From a virus, in IMG/VR virus record IMGVR_UViG_3300017776_000103, positions 1 to 29,743 of that record: a stretch of DNA of 29,743 bases, one strand, 5' to 3'. A program made the translations under genes and the position numbers. Positions 1 through 6,708 of the stretch are shown here, in pieces. The notes beneath the pieces were generated by a model. It worked only from the letters and a program-made list of their open reading frames with translations. It did no database searches and was not told where the DNA came from. Positions within the stretch are counted from its first letter, which is position 1, and every line of letters starts with the position of its first letter.

Positions 1-112
1 CCCAAATCCAAATCTAATGAAAGAAAAACCTAAACACAACATGGCGTCTCACATGGCAGATGCGTTGCGCTACGGATTATACTCATTTCAAATCTCAAAT
101 GTATCCTTTTAA
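1..112 (+). CDS. Terminase large subunit, C-terminal end (5' truncated)
   Basis: Reading from base 2 gives an open frame of 36 codons ending in TAA at 110-112. Its tail carries HMADALRYGLYSF, the C-terminal H-x-ADA-x-RY motif characteristic of phage large terminase nuclease domains. The family cuts concatemeric DNA and pumps it into the prohead through the portal. Only the extreme C-terminus lies in the window, so ATPase and nuclease catalytic residues cannot be checked. The position directly upstream of an HNH nuclease and the portal is the usual one for TerL. The identification rests on this short motif plus context. Confidence 0.8.
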   Translation, partial: PNPNLMKEKPKHNMASHMADALRYGLYSFQISNVSF

Positions 113-135
113 TGATACCAGCTTAAAAATAGTTA

Positions 136-164
136 TTGACAAGTTACCTTAAACTAGATATAAT
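136..164 (+). promoter_or_regulatory. Consensus sigma70-type promoter
   Basis: TTGACA at 136-141 and TATAAT at 159-164 match both hexamers perfectly with a 17-base spacer. An A/T tract lies just upstream (about 124-135). Transcription would start near 171, giving a leader of about 27 bases before the HNH gene at 198. It sits in the only gap (113-197) between terminase and the HNH-portal block, so it probably drives the head genes. The spacer contains a short inverted repeat (AGTT at 142-145, AACT at 152-155) of unknown relevance. Confidence 0.85.
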
Positions 165-197
165 TCTTTAAATGAAAAATAAAGGAACCAGAGGAAA

Positions 198-563
198 ATG
201 CCTAAGTTAAAACGTGACATTGTAAAGTATGTACGAGATAAGGCAAAATCCAAGTACGAGAAGGGTTCCTCTTGCGAGATTTGCGGTGCAACAGAGCAGT
301 TAGACTTTCACCACTTTTACAGTCTCACACCATTGTTAAACAAATGGATAAAAGATAACAATCACAATCCCGAGTACATTCAAGCACTTCGGGATGATTT
401 TATAGAAGAGCATCATGCTGAGCTCTATGATCACACAGCTACTTTGTGTCATACTCATCATTTGAAACTTCATTCAATTTACGGTAAAGATCCAGCACTG
501 ACTACAGCTACAAAGCAGATGCGTTGGGTAAAGATTCAAAGAGAAAAACATGGCTTGGTATAA
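198..563 (+). CDS. HNH endonuclease, packaging-associated type
   Basis: A 121-residue protein with a zinc-binding HNH fold. C26-x2-C29 lies in the first half, a histidine pair at H38-H39 follows LDF, and C84-x2-H87 with H88 and H92 lies in the second half (LCHTHH..LH). The cysteine/histidine pairs fit a structural zinc site and H38/H39 the general base of the beta-beta-alpha-metal fold. In HK97-type phages an HNH protein beside the terminase assists cleavage of packaging substrates; that role here is inferred from position. It starts 27 bases after the predicted transcription start, with GAGG at 191-194 and AAAGGA at 181-186 upstream. Its end overlaps the portal start by 14 bases. A homing endonuclease is the alternative, but the promoter-proximal place in the operon argues against it. 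Confidence 0.85.
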   Translation: MPKLKRDIVKYVRDKAKSKYEKGSSCEICGATEQLDFHHFYSLTPLLNKWIKDNNHNPEYIQALRDDFIEEHHAELYDHTATLCHTHHLKLHSIYGKDPALTTATKQMRWVKIQREKHGLV

Positions 564-1737
564 TCCTTTTAGTAAAAAACCTGTTGATGTCGAAGAGAAG
601 TTGAATCCTGCTCAATATCTTGATGGTGGGAATGTAGAGTCTAGCCGAGAAAATACTATTAGCTACGAAAGAGCTTACGAAGATCTAGAAATTGTAAATC
701 GTGGCGTGAATATGATCGTAGATGATGTTGCTGAGATTCCTACTCTTGTACTACCCAATGCTCAACGAGGTGTTGTAAAAGGTATAAAGAGAACAAAAGT
801 AGAGCTTCTTTTAAATAAAGAACCTAACCCTTTCCAGGATATTAATACTTTTCGCCGTAATTTGATTACAGATTTTATACTAGATGGAAACATCTTTATT
901 TACTTTGATGGTGCTCATATGTATCATCTACCAGCAGATAAAGTACAGATTCATGCTGATAAAGATACTTATGTAGAAAAATATACTCTTAACGAAACTA
1001 CATTTACTCCTTCTGAGATTATACATATTAAAGATAACTCCTTTCATTCGATTTATAGAGGTGTACCAAGGCTTAGACCCGCTATGCGTACAATGAACTT
1101 GATGGCTTCTATGAGAGCTTTTCAAGATAATTTCTTTAAGAATGGTGCAGTTCCGGGTTTAGTACTTAAGTCTCCGAACACATTGTCAGAGAAAATTAAA
1201 GAACGTATGATGGTATCTTGGCAGACTCGTTATAAGCCAGATACTGGAGGTAAGCGTCCTCTCATACTAGATGGAGGACTAGAAGTCGATAGCCTCACAA
1301 AAGTAAACTTTAAAGAATTAGATTTTCAAAGTGCGATTACAGAAAATGAAAAGATCATTTTAAAAGCCCTTGGAATCCCTCCAATTTTATTGGATTCAGG
1401 TAATAATGCAAATATTCGTCCCAATTTACGACTTTACTATTTGGAGACTATATTACCTATAGTTAGAAAAATTAATTTTGCAACTACTCGATACTTTGGT
1501 TTCGAGTGTAAAGAAGATATTACAAACATTCCTGCTTTACAGCCAGAGCTACGTGATAGTGCAGCATTCTACACATCACTAGTAAATGGTGGTATTATTT
1601 CTCCAAACGAAGCTCGTGAAGCATTAGGATACGAAGCTAGAGAAGAAGCAGAAGATATACGAGTTCCTGCAAATATAGCAGGGTCTGCAGCTAATCCGTC
1701 AGAGGGCGGTCGACCAGAGGAAATAGAAGAAGAATGA
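550..1737 (+). CDS. Portal protein, HK97 family
   Basis: A 395-residue protein with the size and sequence pattern of HK97-type portals. The N-terminus (MAWYNPFSKK) leads into a region around residues 40-130 typical of the family, followed by the stretch near residue 265-290 (KIILKALGIPPILLDSG) where portals carry an L-G-I/V-P-P motif. Twelve subunits would form the vertex channel for packaging and the platform for the neck. The acidic, glutamate-rich C-terminus is disordered-looking. The start overlaps the HNH stop region, and the stop overlaps the next start as ATGA (1734-1737), implying coupled translation. Assignment is by family resemblance and position between terminase and protease. Confidence 0.9.
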   Translation: MAWYNPFSKKPVDVEEKLNPAQYLDGGNVESSRENTISYERAYEDLEIVNRGVNMIVDDVAEIPTLVLPNAQRGVVKGIKRTKVELLLNKEPNPFQDINTFRRNLITDFILDGNIFIYFDGAHMYHLPADKVQIHADKDTYVEKYTLNETTFTPSEIIHIKDNSFHSIYRGVPRLRPAMRTMNLMASMRAFQDNFFKNGAVPGLVLKSPNTLSEKIKERMMVSWQTRYKPDTGGKRPLILDGGLEVDSLTKVNFKELDFQSAITENEKIILKALGIPPILLDSGNNANIRPNLRLYYLETILPIVRKINFATTRYFGFECKEDITNIPALQPELRDSAAFYTSLVNGGIISPNEAREALGYEAREEAEDIRVPANIAGSAANPSEGGRPEEIEEE

Positions 1738-2048
1738 CACCTGGAAAACACAGACAGCAAGCAAAGTATCAAGCAATATTACGAATTTCAAAATACTTTG
1801 TAAAGAATAAGACATGGATTACGGAAGAAGATTATAATAAACTTGGAAGATTAAGTACTCCTTGTTTACCCAAAAATTTGTATGATATATTTGGAACATA
1901 TAAAGATATGTTACAGTATTTGGAAGTAGGTCCAATGGCAGATGAAATTAAATTGCTAAAACCTAAACCGGCAGTAAAAAAGCCTAAAGCATCCGCTAAG
2001 CCTAAAATGGTAAAGCCTGCTAAAGCAAAGGAGAGTAAAGATGAATAA
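1734..2048 (+). CDS. Small basic protein of unknown function
   Basis: I do not recognise this 104-residue protein. Residues 1 to about 75 look folded, with mixed charged and aromatic residues. From about 76 it becomes a low-complexity tail of lysine, proline and alanine (KPKPAVKKPKASAKPK and similar), strongly basic. It overlaps the portal stop by four bases (ATGA) and the protease-capsid start by eight bases. It is therefore translated with the head genes and probably acts in head assembly. The basic tail could bind DNA or the acidic portal C-terminus; both are guesses. The AAGGAG at 2028-2033 inside its end is the ribosome site for the next gene. Confidence 0.75.
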   Translation: MTPGKHRQQAKYQAILRISKYFVKNKTWITEEDYNKLGRLSTPCLPKNLYDIFGTYKDMLQYLEVGPMADEIKLLKPKPAVKKPKASAKPKMVKPAKAKESKDE

Positions 2049-4134
2049 GTTATTTAATCTTACATCCACATTTAAGTCTCATGAAGCAGACGATGGATCT
2101 GTAATGATACGAGGAATGGCTAGTACAGCTGACTTTGATCGCGCGGGTGATTCCATTTCAGCAGAAGCCTGGACTAAAGGTGGATTATCAAATTTTGAAA
2201 AAAATCCAATTATCTTGTTTAATCACGATTATGACAAGCCAATTGGTAGAGCTACGGGGTTGAAAGCCGGTCCCGATGGCTTGGAACTGGAATGTAAAAT
2301 TAGTAAGGCTGCGCCTGCTAATGTTGCACAATTAGTTAAAGACGGTGTTCTTGGAGCCTTTTCTGTTGGTTTTCGAGTCAAGGACGCTGATTACTTAAAG
2401 GAAACCGACGGACTAATGATTAAGGACGCTGAGTTGTTTGAGGTATCGGTAGTATCTGTACCATGCAATCAGTCAGCTACTTTTTCGCTCGCGAAGTCTT
2501 TTGACTCAAATAAAGAGTACGAAGAATTCAAAAAAACTTTCACAAATCGTGTAGATCTAGCCGGTCAGTCTCTGGCTAAAGACGAAGTTAATACTTCTAG
2601 CGTAGCTAGTGACACACCGAAAAGCGCGGAGAAATCCGCAGATCAGGAGATCAAGATGGATAATCAAAACATCGACTTGGAAGCTTTTGCAAAGAAAGTA
2701 GCAGAAGACACTGCCGCTAAGATTGCTATGAAGCAAGCCGAGCAAAAAGCAGCTGACGAAGCCACCGCTAAAGCAGCTCAAGAAGCAGAAGAAGCGAAAG
2801 CTTTAGAAGCACAATCAATTAAAACAGTTATCAACTCTGGTGTAGAATCAGGTGTTGAAAAACTTATGGGCGACGTTGAAGCTAAACTAGCTGAAAAAGA
2901 CGCAAACCTACAAGAAATCATGGGCACTTTCCAGAAAGAACTTGACGAGAAGAAAGCAGAAATCGAAGCTATGCAAAATAGCAAGAAGTCTTTCTCTGAT
3001 CGTGGTTCTGATCTAAGTGCGTTCGGTAAGGACTTCCTTGGCGCTCACATTCTTGGTAAAGTAACTGGCAAAGGTTATGACACTGACTATGCTAAGTCTA
3101 TTATGGCTAAAGCAGGTGTTGCTTACACAGCTAATGCTTCAGATACAGGTAAACTAGATACTCTTTCTACTACAGCTTTTGAAGAAGAAATGGTTCTAGA
3201 GCAAAAAATTGCTGGCTTGTTCCGCGAAATTGCTGTAAACTCAGGCGCAACTGTAATTCCTACAGTTACTGATACTAATGCTGCTACTTTCTCAGCTGGT
3301 GGTCTTGAAAGTGGTTATTTGACGAACCGTAATGTTGGTACTGCTAACAGCTATGATATGGCCACTGTTACTGCATATGCTAATCGTCTAATCTCAGGAA
3401 CCTATATTCCTTCTGATACTGATGAGCAAACTTTTGTAACTATTCTACCAATGATTCAATCAGCTCTAGCTCGTGCTCACGCTCGTGCCGTTGACAAAGC
3501 AATCTTGTTTGGTACTGGTTCTTTGGATGCAAGTGCAGCTGCAGGTACTACAACTAACTTTGTTGGTCTAGTAGGTAACTGTGGTGTAGATGGTTCTAAC
3601 GCACTAAATACTTCTAGCACTGATCATGGTGGTTTAGCAGGCGATGGTGCTACCAAAGCACGTAGTGCTGTTAATGCTGTTACTGCTATGACTGCTCGTG
3701 CTGGCATGGGTAAGTACGGTATTAATCCTGCAGATGTTGCGTATGTAATGGGTACTGCAGCTTACTACAGCATGATTGATGATGTAACTTCAGGTTCTGA
3801 CTTCACAAGCATTGATGAAGTAGGTCCAAATGCTACTAAGTTAAGTGGTCAGTTAGGTTCTGTTTACGGCTCACCAGTAATCGTTTCAGATCTTCTTGAC
3901 TCTACAGATGGTGGTGATGTTACAGTAGCTTCAGGTGTAACAAGTGACTTTAAAGAGACTTCTCTTATTGCTGTTAACCGTAACGCATTCGTTATTCCAC
4001 GTCTTGGTGGTGTTAACATCGAATCTGATTACGAAGTTGCAGGCCAGCGTACAGCTGTAGTTGCTAGCCAATCTCTTGGCTTCACTCAGTTGGAAGGTGG
4101 TTCACTAGCAGCTATTCGAGTAGTTACTGCTTAA
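2041..4134 (+). CDS. Prohead protease-scaffold-major capsid fusion
   Basis: One 697-residue frame holds three head functions. Residues about 20-150 match the HK97 prohead protease family (peptidase S78): H62 in LFNHDYDKPIG, S108 in GAFSVGFR and E134 in ELFEVSVVSVPCN are the expected conserved positions, with H62 and S108 the likely catalytic pair. Residues about 206-320 are alanine-, glutamate- and lysine-rich coiled coil, like the HK97 delta (scaffold) domain. Residues about 320-697 match an HK97-fold major capsid protein, ending in the usual beta-rich C-terminus. The start has AAGGAG (2028-2033) seven bases upstream. Self-cleavage is expected to release mature capsid near residues 314-325, but the exact site is not visible. 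An internal start at 2656 probably makes scaffold-capsid alone. A terminator follows. Confidence 0.9.
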   Translation: MNKLFNLTSTFKSHEADDGSVMIRGMASTADFDRAGDSISAEAWTKGGLSNFEKNPIILFNHDYDKPIGRATGLKAGPDGLELECKISKAAPANVAQLVKDGVLGAFSVGFRVKDADYLKETDGLMIKDAELFEVSVVSVPCNQSATFSLAKSFDSNKEYEEFKKTFTNRVDLAGQSLAKDEVNTSSVASDTPKSAEKSADQEIKMDNQNIDLEAFAKKVAEDTAAKIAMKQAEQKAADEATAKAAQEAEEAKALEAQSIKTVINSGVESGVEKLMGDVEAKLAEKDANLQEIMGTFQKELDEKKAEIEAMQNSKKSFSDRGSDLSAFGKDFLGAHILGKVTGKGYDTDYAKSIMAKAGVAYTANASDTGKLDTLSTTAFEEEMVLEQKIAGLFREIAVNSGATVIPTVTDTNAATFSAGGLESGYLTNRNVGTANSYDMATVTAYANRLISGTYIPSDTDEQTFVTILPMIQSALARAHARAVDKAILFGTGSLDASAAAGTTTNFVGLVGNCGVDGSNALNTSSTDHGGLAGDGATKARSAVNAVTAMTARAGMGKYGINPADVAYVMGTAAYYSMIDDVTSGSDFTSIDEVGPNATKLSGQLGSVYGSPVIVSDLLDSTDGGDVTVASGVTSDFKETSLIAVNRNAFVIPRLGGVNIESDYEVAGQRTAVVASQSLGFTQLEGGSLAAIRVVTA
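2645..2658 (+). promoter_or_regulatory. Internal ribosome binding site and in-frame start within the fusion
   Basis: AGGAG at 2645-2649 lies six bases before ATG at 2656-2658. The ATG is in frame with the fusion (codon 206) and falls exactly at the boundary between the linker after the protease and the coiled-coil scaffold. Sequence and spacing are as good as any start in this window. Confidence 0.7.
2656..4134 (+). CDS. Scaffold-major capsid product from internal start
   Basis: Translation from ATG 2656 would give a 492-residue protein beginning MDNQNIDLEAF. It contains the delta-like coiled coil (about 115 residues) followed by the HK97-fold capsid domain, and lacks the protease. This is the size and layout of a stand-alone HK97-type capsid precursor. 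The role is inferred: hundreds of capsid subunits are needed per head but far fewer proteases, and internal initiation resolves that conflict in a fused gene, as lambda C/Nu3 does for protease and scaffold. The evidence is the strong ribosome site and its placement at the domain boundary; no expression data are available. Confidence 0.6.
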   Translation: MDNQNIDLEAFAKKVAEDTAAKIAMKQAEQKAADEATAKAAQEAEEAKALEAQSIKTVINSGVESGVEKLMGDVEAKLAEKDANLQEIMGTFQKELDEKKAEIEAMQNSKKSFSDRGSDLSAFGKDFLGAHILGKVTGKGYDTDYAKSIMAKAGVAYTANASDTGKLDTLSTTAFEEEMVLEQKIAGLFREIAVNSGATVIPTVTDTNAATFSAGGLESGYLTNRNVGTANSYDMATVTAYANRLISGTYIPSDTDEQTFVTILPMIQSALARAHARAVDKAILFGTGSLDASAAAGTTTNFVGLVGNCGVDGSNALNTSSTDHGGLAGDGATKARSAVNAVTAMTARAGMGKYGINPADVAYVMGTAAYYSMIDDVTSGSDFTSIDEVGPNATKLSGQLGSVYGSPVIVSDLLDSTDGGDVTVASGVTSDFKETSLIAVNRNAFVIPRLGGVNIESDYEVAGQRTAVVASQSLGFTQLEGGSLAAIRVVTA

Positions 4135-4153
4135 TAGTAATACTTTTACTTTT

Positions 4154-4187
4154 AAACTTCGGGGAGGTTCGCCTCCCCCAAGTTTTT
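4154..4187 (+). terminator. Hairpin terminator after the capsid gene
   Basis: A stem of seven G-C rich pairs (GGGGAGG 4161-4167 with CCTCCCC 4172-4178) closes a TTCG tetraloop at 4168-4171. After one C-C mismatch the stem continues with six more pairs (4154-4159 with 4180-4185), and the 3' arm ends in a T run (4183-4187). This is a strong intrinsic terminator. No promoter is visible before the connector gene at 4207, so downstream genes would depend on read-through. Confidence 0.9.
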
Positions 4188-4206
4188 ACTAATGGACTTA
4201 TAGAAT

Positions 4207-4794
4207 ATGGCAAATTTAATAACACTATCGAACTATAAAATAGCAGAAGGAATTCAGTCTACGAAAGACGATTCTAAGATAGAGTCTATTATCGCTCGTG
4301 TGAGTCAATTAGTAAGAACTTATTGTGGAAATGGTATAACTACTTATCATACTTCGGCAAAAACCGAAACGTTAAGTGTTAATTGGGCATCTAATATTGT
4401 ACAACTTACAGAAAGCCCTTTAGTAGGAGTAACTTCAGTAAAAGAGAGAGAGAATCTCTCAGATAGTTACACTACTCTTGTAGAAAATACTGACTACTAT
4501 GTAGACTACTCTACCGACAGTATTTATAGAGTATCTTCAAGTGGCGCAGCAAGAAACTGGGCAAATGGTCCAGGTGCTGTGCAAGTAGTTTACAATGCAG
4601 GATATCAAAATTGCCCTGCTGATTTAGAATTAGCAGTTATTGATTTAATTACTTATTATGTAAAAGACGAGCACAAAGCGCGTCAAACTATTGCGGGTGC
4701 GAGCATACAGAATCAAAGCTCTTCAAGTCAGAGAAACAATGTAGCGTTCCCTGACCATATTAAAAGAGTACTAGATCTTTATAAGAACTTCTAA
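4207..4794 (+). CDS. Head-tail connector protein (gp6-like)
   Basis: A 195-residue protein with the pattern of the phage connector family (HK97 gp6 / Phage_connect). Helical N-terminal residues (KDDSKIESIIARVSQLVRTYCG) are followed by a beta region with V-x-Y-N-A-G-Y near residues 127-133. A second helical part follows (ADLELAVIDLITYYVKDE). Such proteins form a ring below the portal and prepare the neck for tail joining. It is the first gene after the capsid terminator. The upstream ribosome site is weak, and its stop overlaps the next start (TAATG at 4792-4796). Position between capsid and tail terminator supports the call. Confidence 0.8.
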   Translation: MANLITLSNYKIAEGIQSTKDDSKIESIIARVSQLVRTYCGNGITTYHTSAKTETLSVNWASNIVQLTESPLVGVTSVKERENLSDSYTTLVENTDYYVDYSTDSIYRVSSSGAARNWANGPGAVQVVYNAGYQNCPADLELAVIDLITYYVKDEHKARQTIAGASIQNQSSSSQRNNVAFPDHIKRVLDLYKNF

Positions 4795-6197
4795 TGGCTC
4801 AGAAAGATTTATTAGTATTTCTAAATAAATTAGACTCAGAACTAACAAAAAGTTCGAAAGACTATAGAAGAGAACAAGCCGATAAACGTGCACATATTTT
4901 TAGGTTTAACTCAGGAAAGTTTGCAAAACAAATAAAAATACAAGCAGAAGCGCAAGGTATACCTTTAAGCAATAAAGACAAAGGATTTATAAATAAAGCA
5001 GCAAACGAGCTACTAACTAAGTTAAAAAGGAGTTTACCGAGAGTTAAGGCAGATGAAAAAAAGTTAACTTCTGGAAAAACTTTTATAAGAATGACCTTTA
5101 CTTCTTCTGTAAAAAAGAAGAGTCGATACGGAGATCCTGACTCTATTTATGGAAAAATATACGACACATATAGACCTCATTTAAAAGTATGTTTTACTAA
5201 TATACAAAACTACTTGAGACAGCAAGAGTTTACTAACGAAAAGACTGGAAGAGTAAAAAATAAAGCACTGCGAACCAAGACAGGAAAAGTAAGAGAGGCT
5301 CCAGGACGAGAAGTACAACTGGGTCACGTTGAAGGAAAGAGTGTTATAGAATCTTTAATCAGGGATGCTTTTGAAGACGTAATAGGAGATGAGTCCCTTT
5401 TTACAGAAACAGGAGATGCTTTAAAAGAGCCAGACATTAGAAAAATGATGTCAGACTTGGGTATTGATGTTAGCATTATTAAAGACGCAAAAATAGATAC
5501 TTATACTGTAGAACTAGAAGCTGCCGTAGACAATAGGTCTGGAGGCGCAATGTTAAAAAAGCAAAAAAGCGTACTACAAGGTCAAATTAAAAAAGCCATA
5601 AAGAAACTTGGAGGTATTGAGAATCTCTCTGGTTCAGATACTCCCAGAGAAAAGTACATTAAAAAGACTCGGCAAGAAGTTTTAGAGCCTTTTAAAGGTT
5701 TAAAAAATGTAAAAGTTTCAGCAAAAGATTTAAAAATAAATGATAAATCTAGTTCAGGAAATAGGAACTCTAAGGCTAAAGCTAAAAAAGCGTCTAAGTC
5801 TAGAAAGAGAATTGGTAGAGCAGCAGTACCGGCAGTAGCCAGAATGAGGCGAAAAAAAGCAACAAATACTTCTCCAGCTAGACAACCTTTGGAACTTTTG
5901 GGCTTACTTAATCAAAAACTTCCTGAAACTGTAAGAAAGAATATGAAAGAACCGGGACTTGTAAATAGAAGTGGCACATTTGCAAATAGTGTTAAAGTAA
6001 CAGAAATTGCTCAAACTCCTCAAGGATTTCCAAGTATAGGATATACATATAGAAGAGATCCTTACCAAGTTTTTGAGGAAGGTAGTAGCGGTGAGTGGTC
6101 AAATGGGGATAGAGATCCACGCGATTTAATTGATAAATCTATTCGAGAACTTGCAGCACAGTTTGCAATCGGTAGATTCTATACTAGGAGAGTATAA
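4794..6197 (+). CDS. Large basic neck protein with gp10-like C-terminus
   Basis: A 467-residue protein at the place normally held by a head-closure or HK97 gp10-like protein of 110-160 residues. Residues about 355-467 resemble that family: an amphipathic helix, a beta stretch (GFPSIGYTYRRDPYQVFEEG) and a final RDPRDLIDKSIRELA helix. Residues 1 to about 320 are not recognisable to me and are rich in lysine and arginine. A very basic low-complexity linker (SKAKAKKASKSRKRIGR and on to about residue 352) joins the two. The start overlaps the connector stop and its own stop overlaps the tail terminator start. Neck function is inferred from position and the C-terminal part. The basic half may contact DNA in the neck channel, which is speculative. 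Confidence 0.55.
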   Translation: MAQKDLLVFLNKLDSELTKSSKDYRREQADKRAHIFRFNSGKFAKQIKIQAEAQGIPLSNKDKGFINKAANELLTKLKRSLPRVKADEKKLTSGKTFIRMTFTSSVKKKSRYGDPDSIYGKIYDTYRPHLKVCFTNIQNYLRQQEFTNEKTGRVKNKALRTKTGKVREAPGREVQLGHVEGKSVIESLIRDAFEDVIGDESLFTETGDALKEPDIRKMMSDLGIDVSIIKDAKIDTYTVELEAAVDNRSGGAMLKKQKSVLQGQIKKAIKKLGGIENLSGSDTPREKYIKKTRQEVLEPFKGLKNVKVSAKDLKINDKSSSGNRNSKAKAKKASKSRKRIGRAAVPAVARMRRKKATNTSPARQPLELLGLLNQKLPETVRKNMKEPGLVNRSGTFANSVKVTEIAQTPQGFPSIGYTYRRDPYQVFEEGSSGEWSNGDRDPRDLIDKSIRELAAQFAIGRFYTRRV

Positions 6198-6646
6198 TGA
6201 GCAGAGTATACACAACGAGACGCTTAGGTATAATAAATGCTCTTGTAGAAAAACTAGAAGATATAAATGGGACGGGCTCATTTCTTAGTGATGTAGCAGG
6301 AAATGTATCTCCCAGACTTAAATTTTGGGATGAAGTGGAGGAGTTTCCTGCAATTCACCTAAATGCCGGCTCTGAAAGTAGAGAGTATCAGGGAGGCGGA
6401 TATAAAGACAGATTTCTGTCTGTAACAGTAAGATGTTATGTACAAGATGAAGATTCAGTATTAGCATTAGACGAGTTATTAGAAGATGTAGAGACTGTAT
6501 TGGAAACAAACTCTCGATTAGCGTATAAGGATCGTACTGGTGCGACCCAATACACTCAACAAATCACTATAGTCAGTTTAGATACTGACGAAGGTGTATT
6601 AGAACCTCTAGGCGTAGGAGAACTACAAATAGAAGTTCGATACTAG
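6197..6646 (+). CDS. Tail terminator protein (gpU-like)
   Basis: A 149-residue protein with the alpha/beta pattern of phage tail terminators: an N-terminal helix (RLGIINALVEKLEDI), a strand with FPAIHLNAGSE, a glycine-rich turn (YQGGGYKDR), a strand LSVTVRCYVQDED, then a long acidic helix (LALDELLEDVETVLE) and closing strands ending LQIEVRY. The family forms a hexamer that stops tail tube polymerisation and joins tail to head. AGGAG at 6186-6190 lies six bases before the start, which shares one base with the previous stop. It is followed by a 62-base gap and the tail tube gene, the expected order. Confidence 0.8.
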   Translation: MSRVYTTRRLGIINALVEKLEDINGTGSFLSDVAGNVSPRLKFWDEVEEFPAIHLNAGSESREYQGGGYKDRFLSVTVRCYVQDEDSVLALDELLEDVETVLETNSRLAYKDRTGATQYTQQITIVSLDTDEGVLEPLGVGELQIEVRY

Positions 6647-6708
6647 AAAATACAGGCACGAACAAAAGTTCACGTCCTTGTCTTTTCAAGAAACATAGGA
6701 GATAAACT

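Noticed and set aside
6653-6686. Hairpin with T-rich tail before the first tail tube gene, as a terminator.
   Set aside because: The stem has only four good pairs next to the loop, then mismatches and a wobble; too weak to call.
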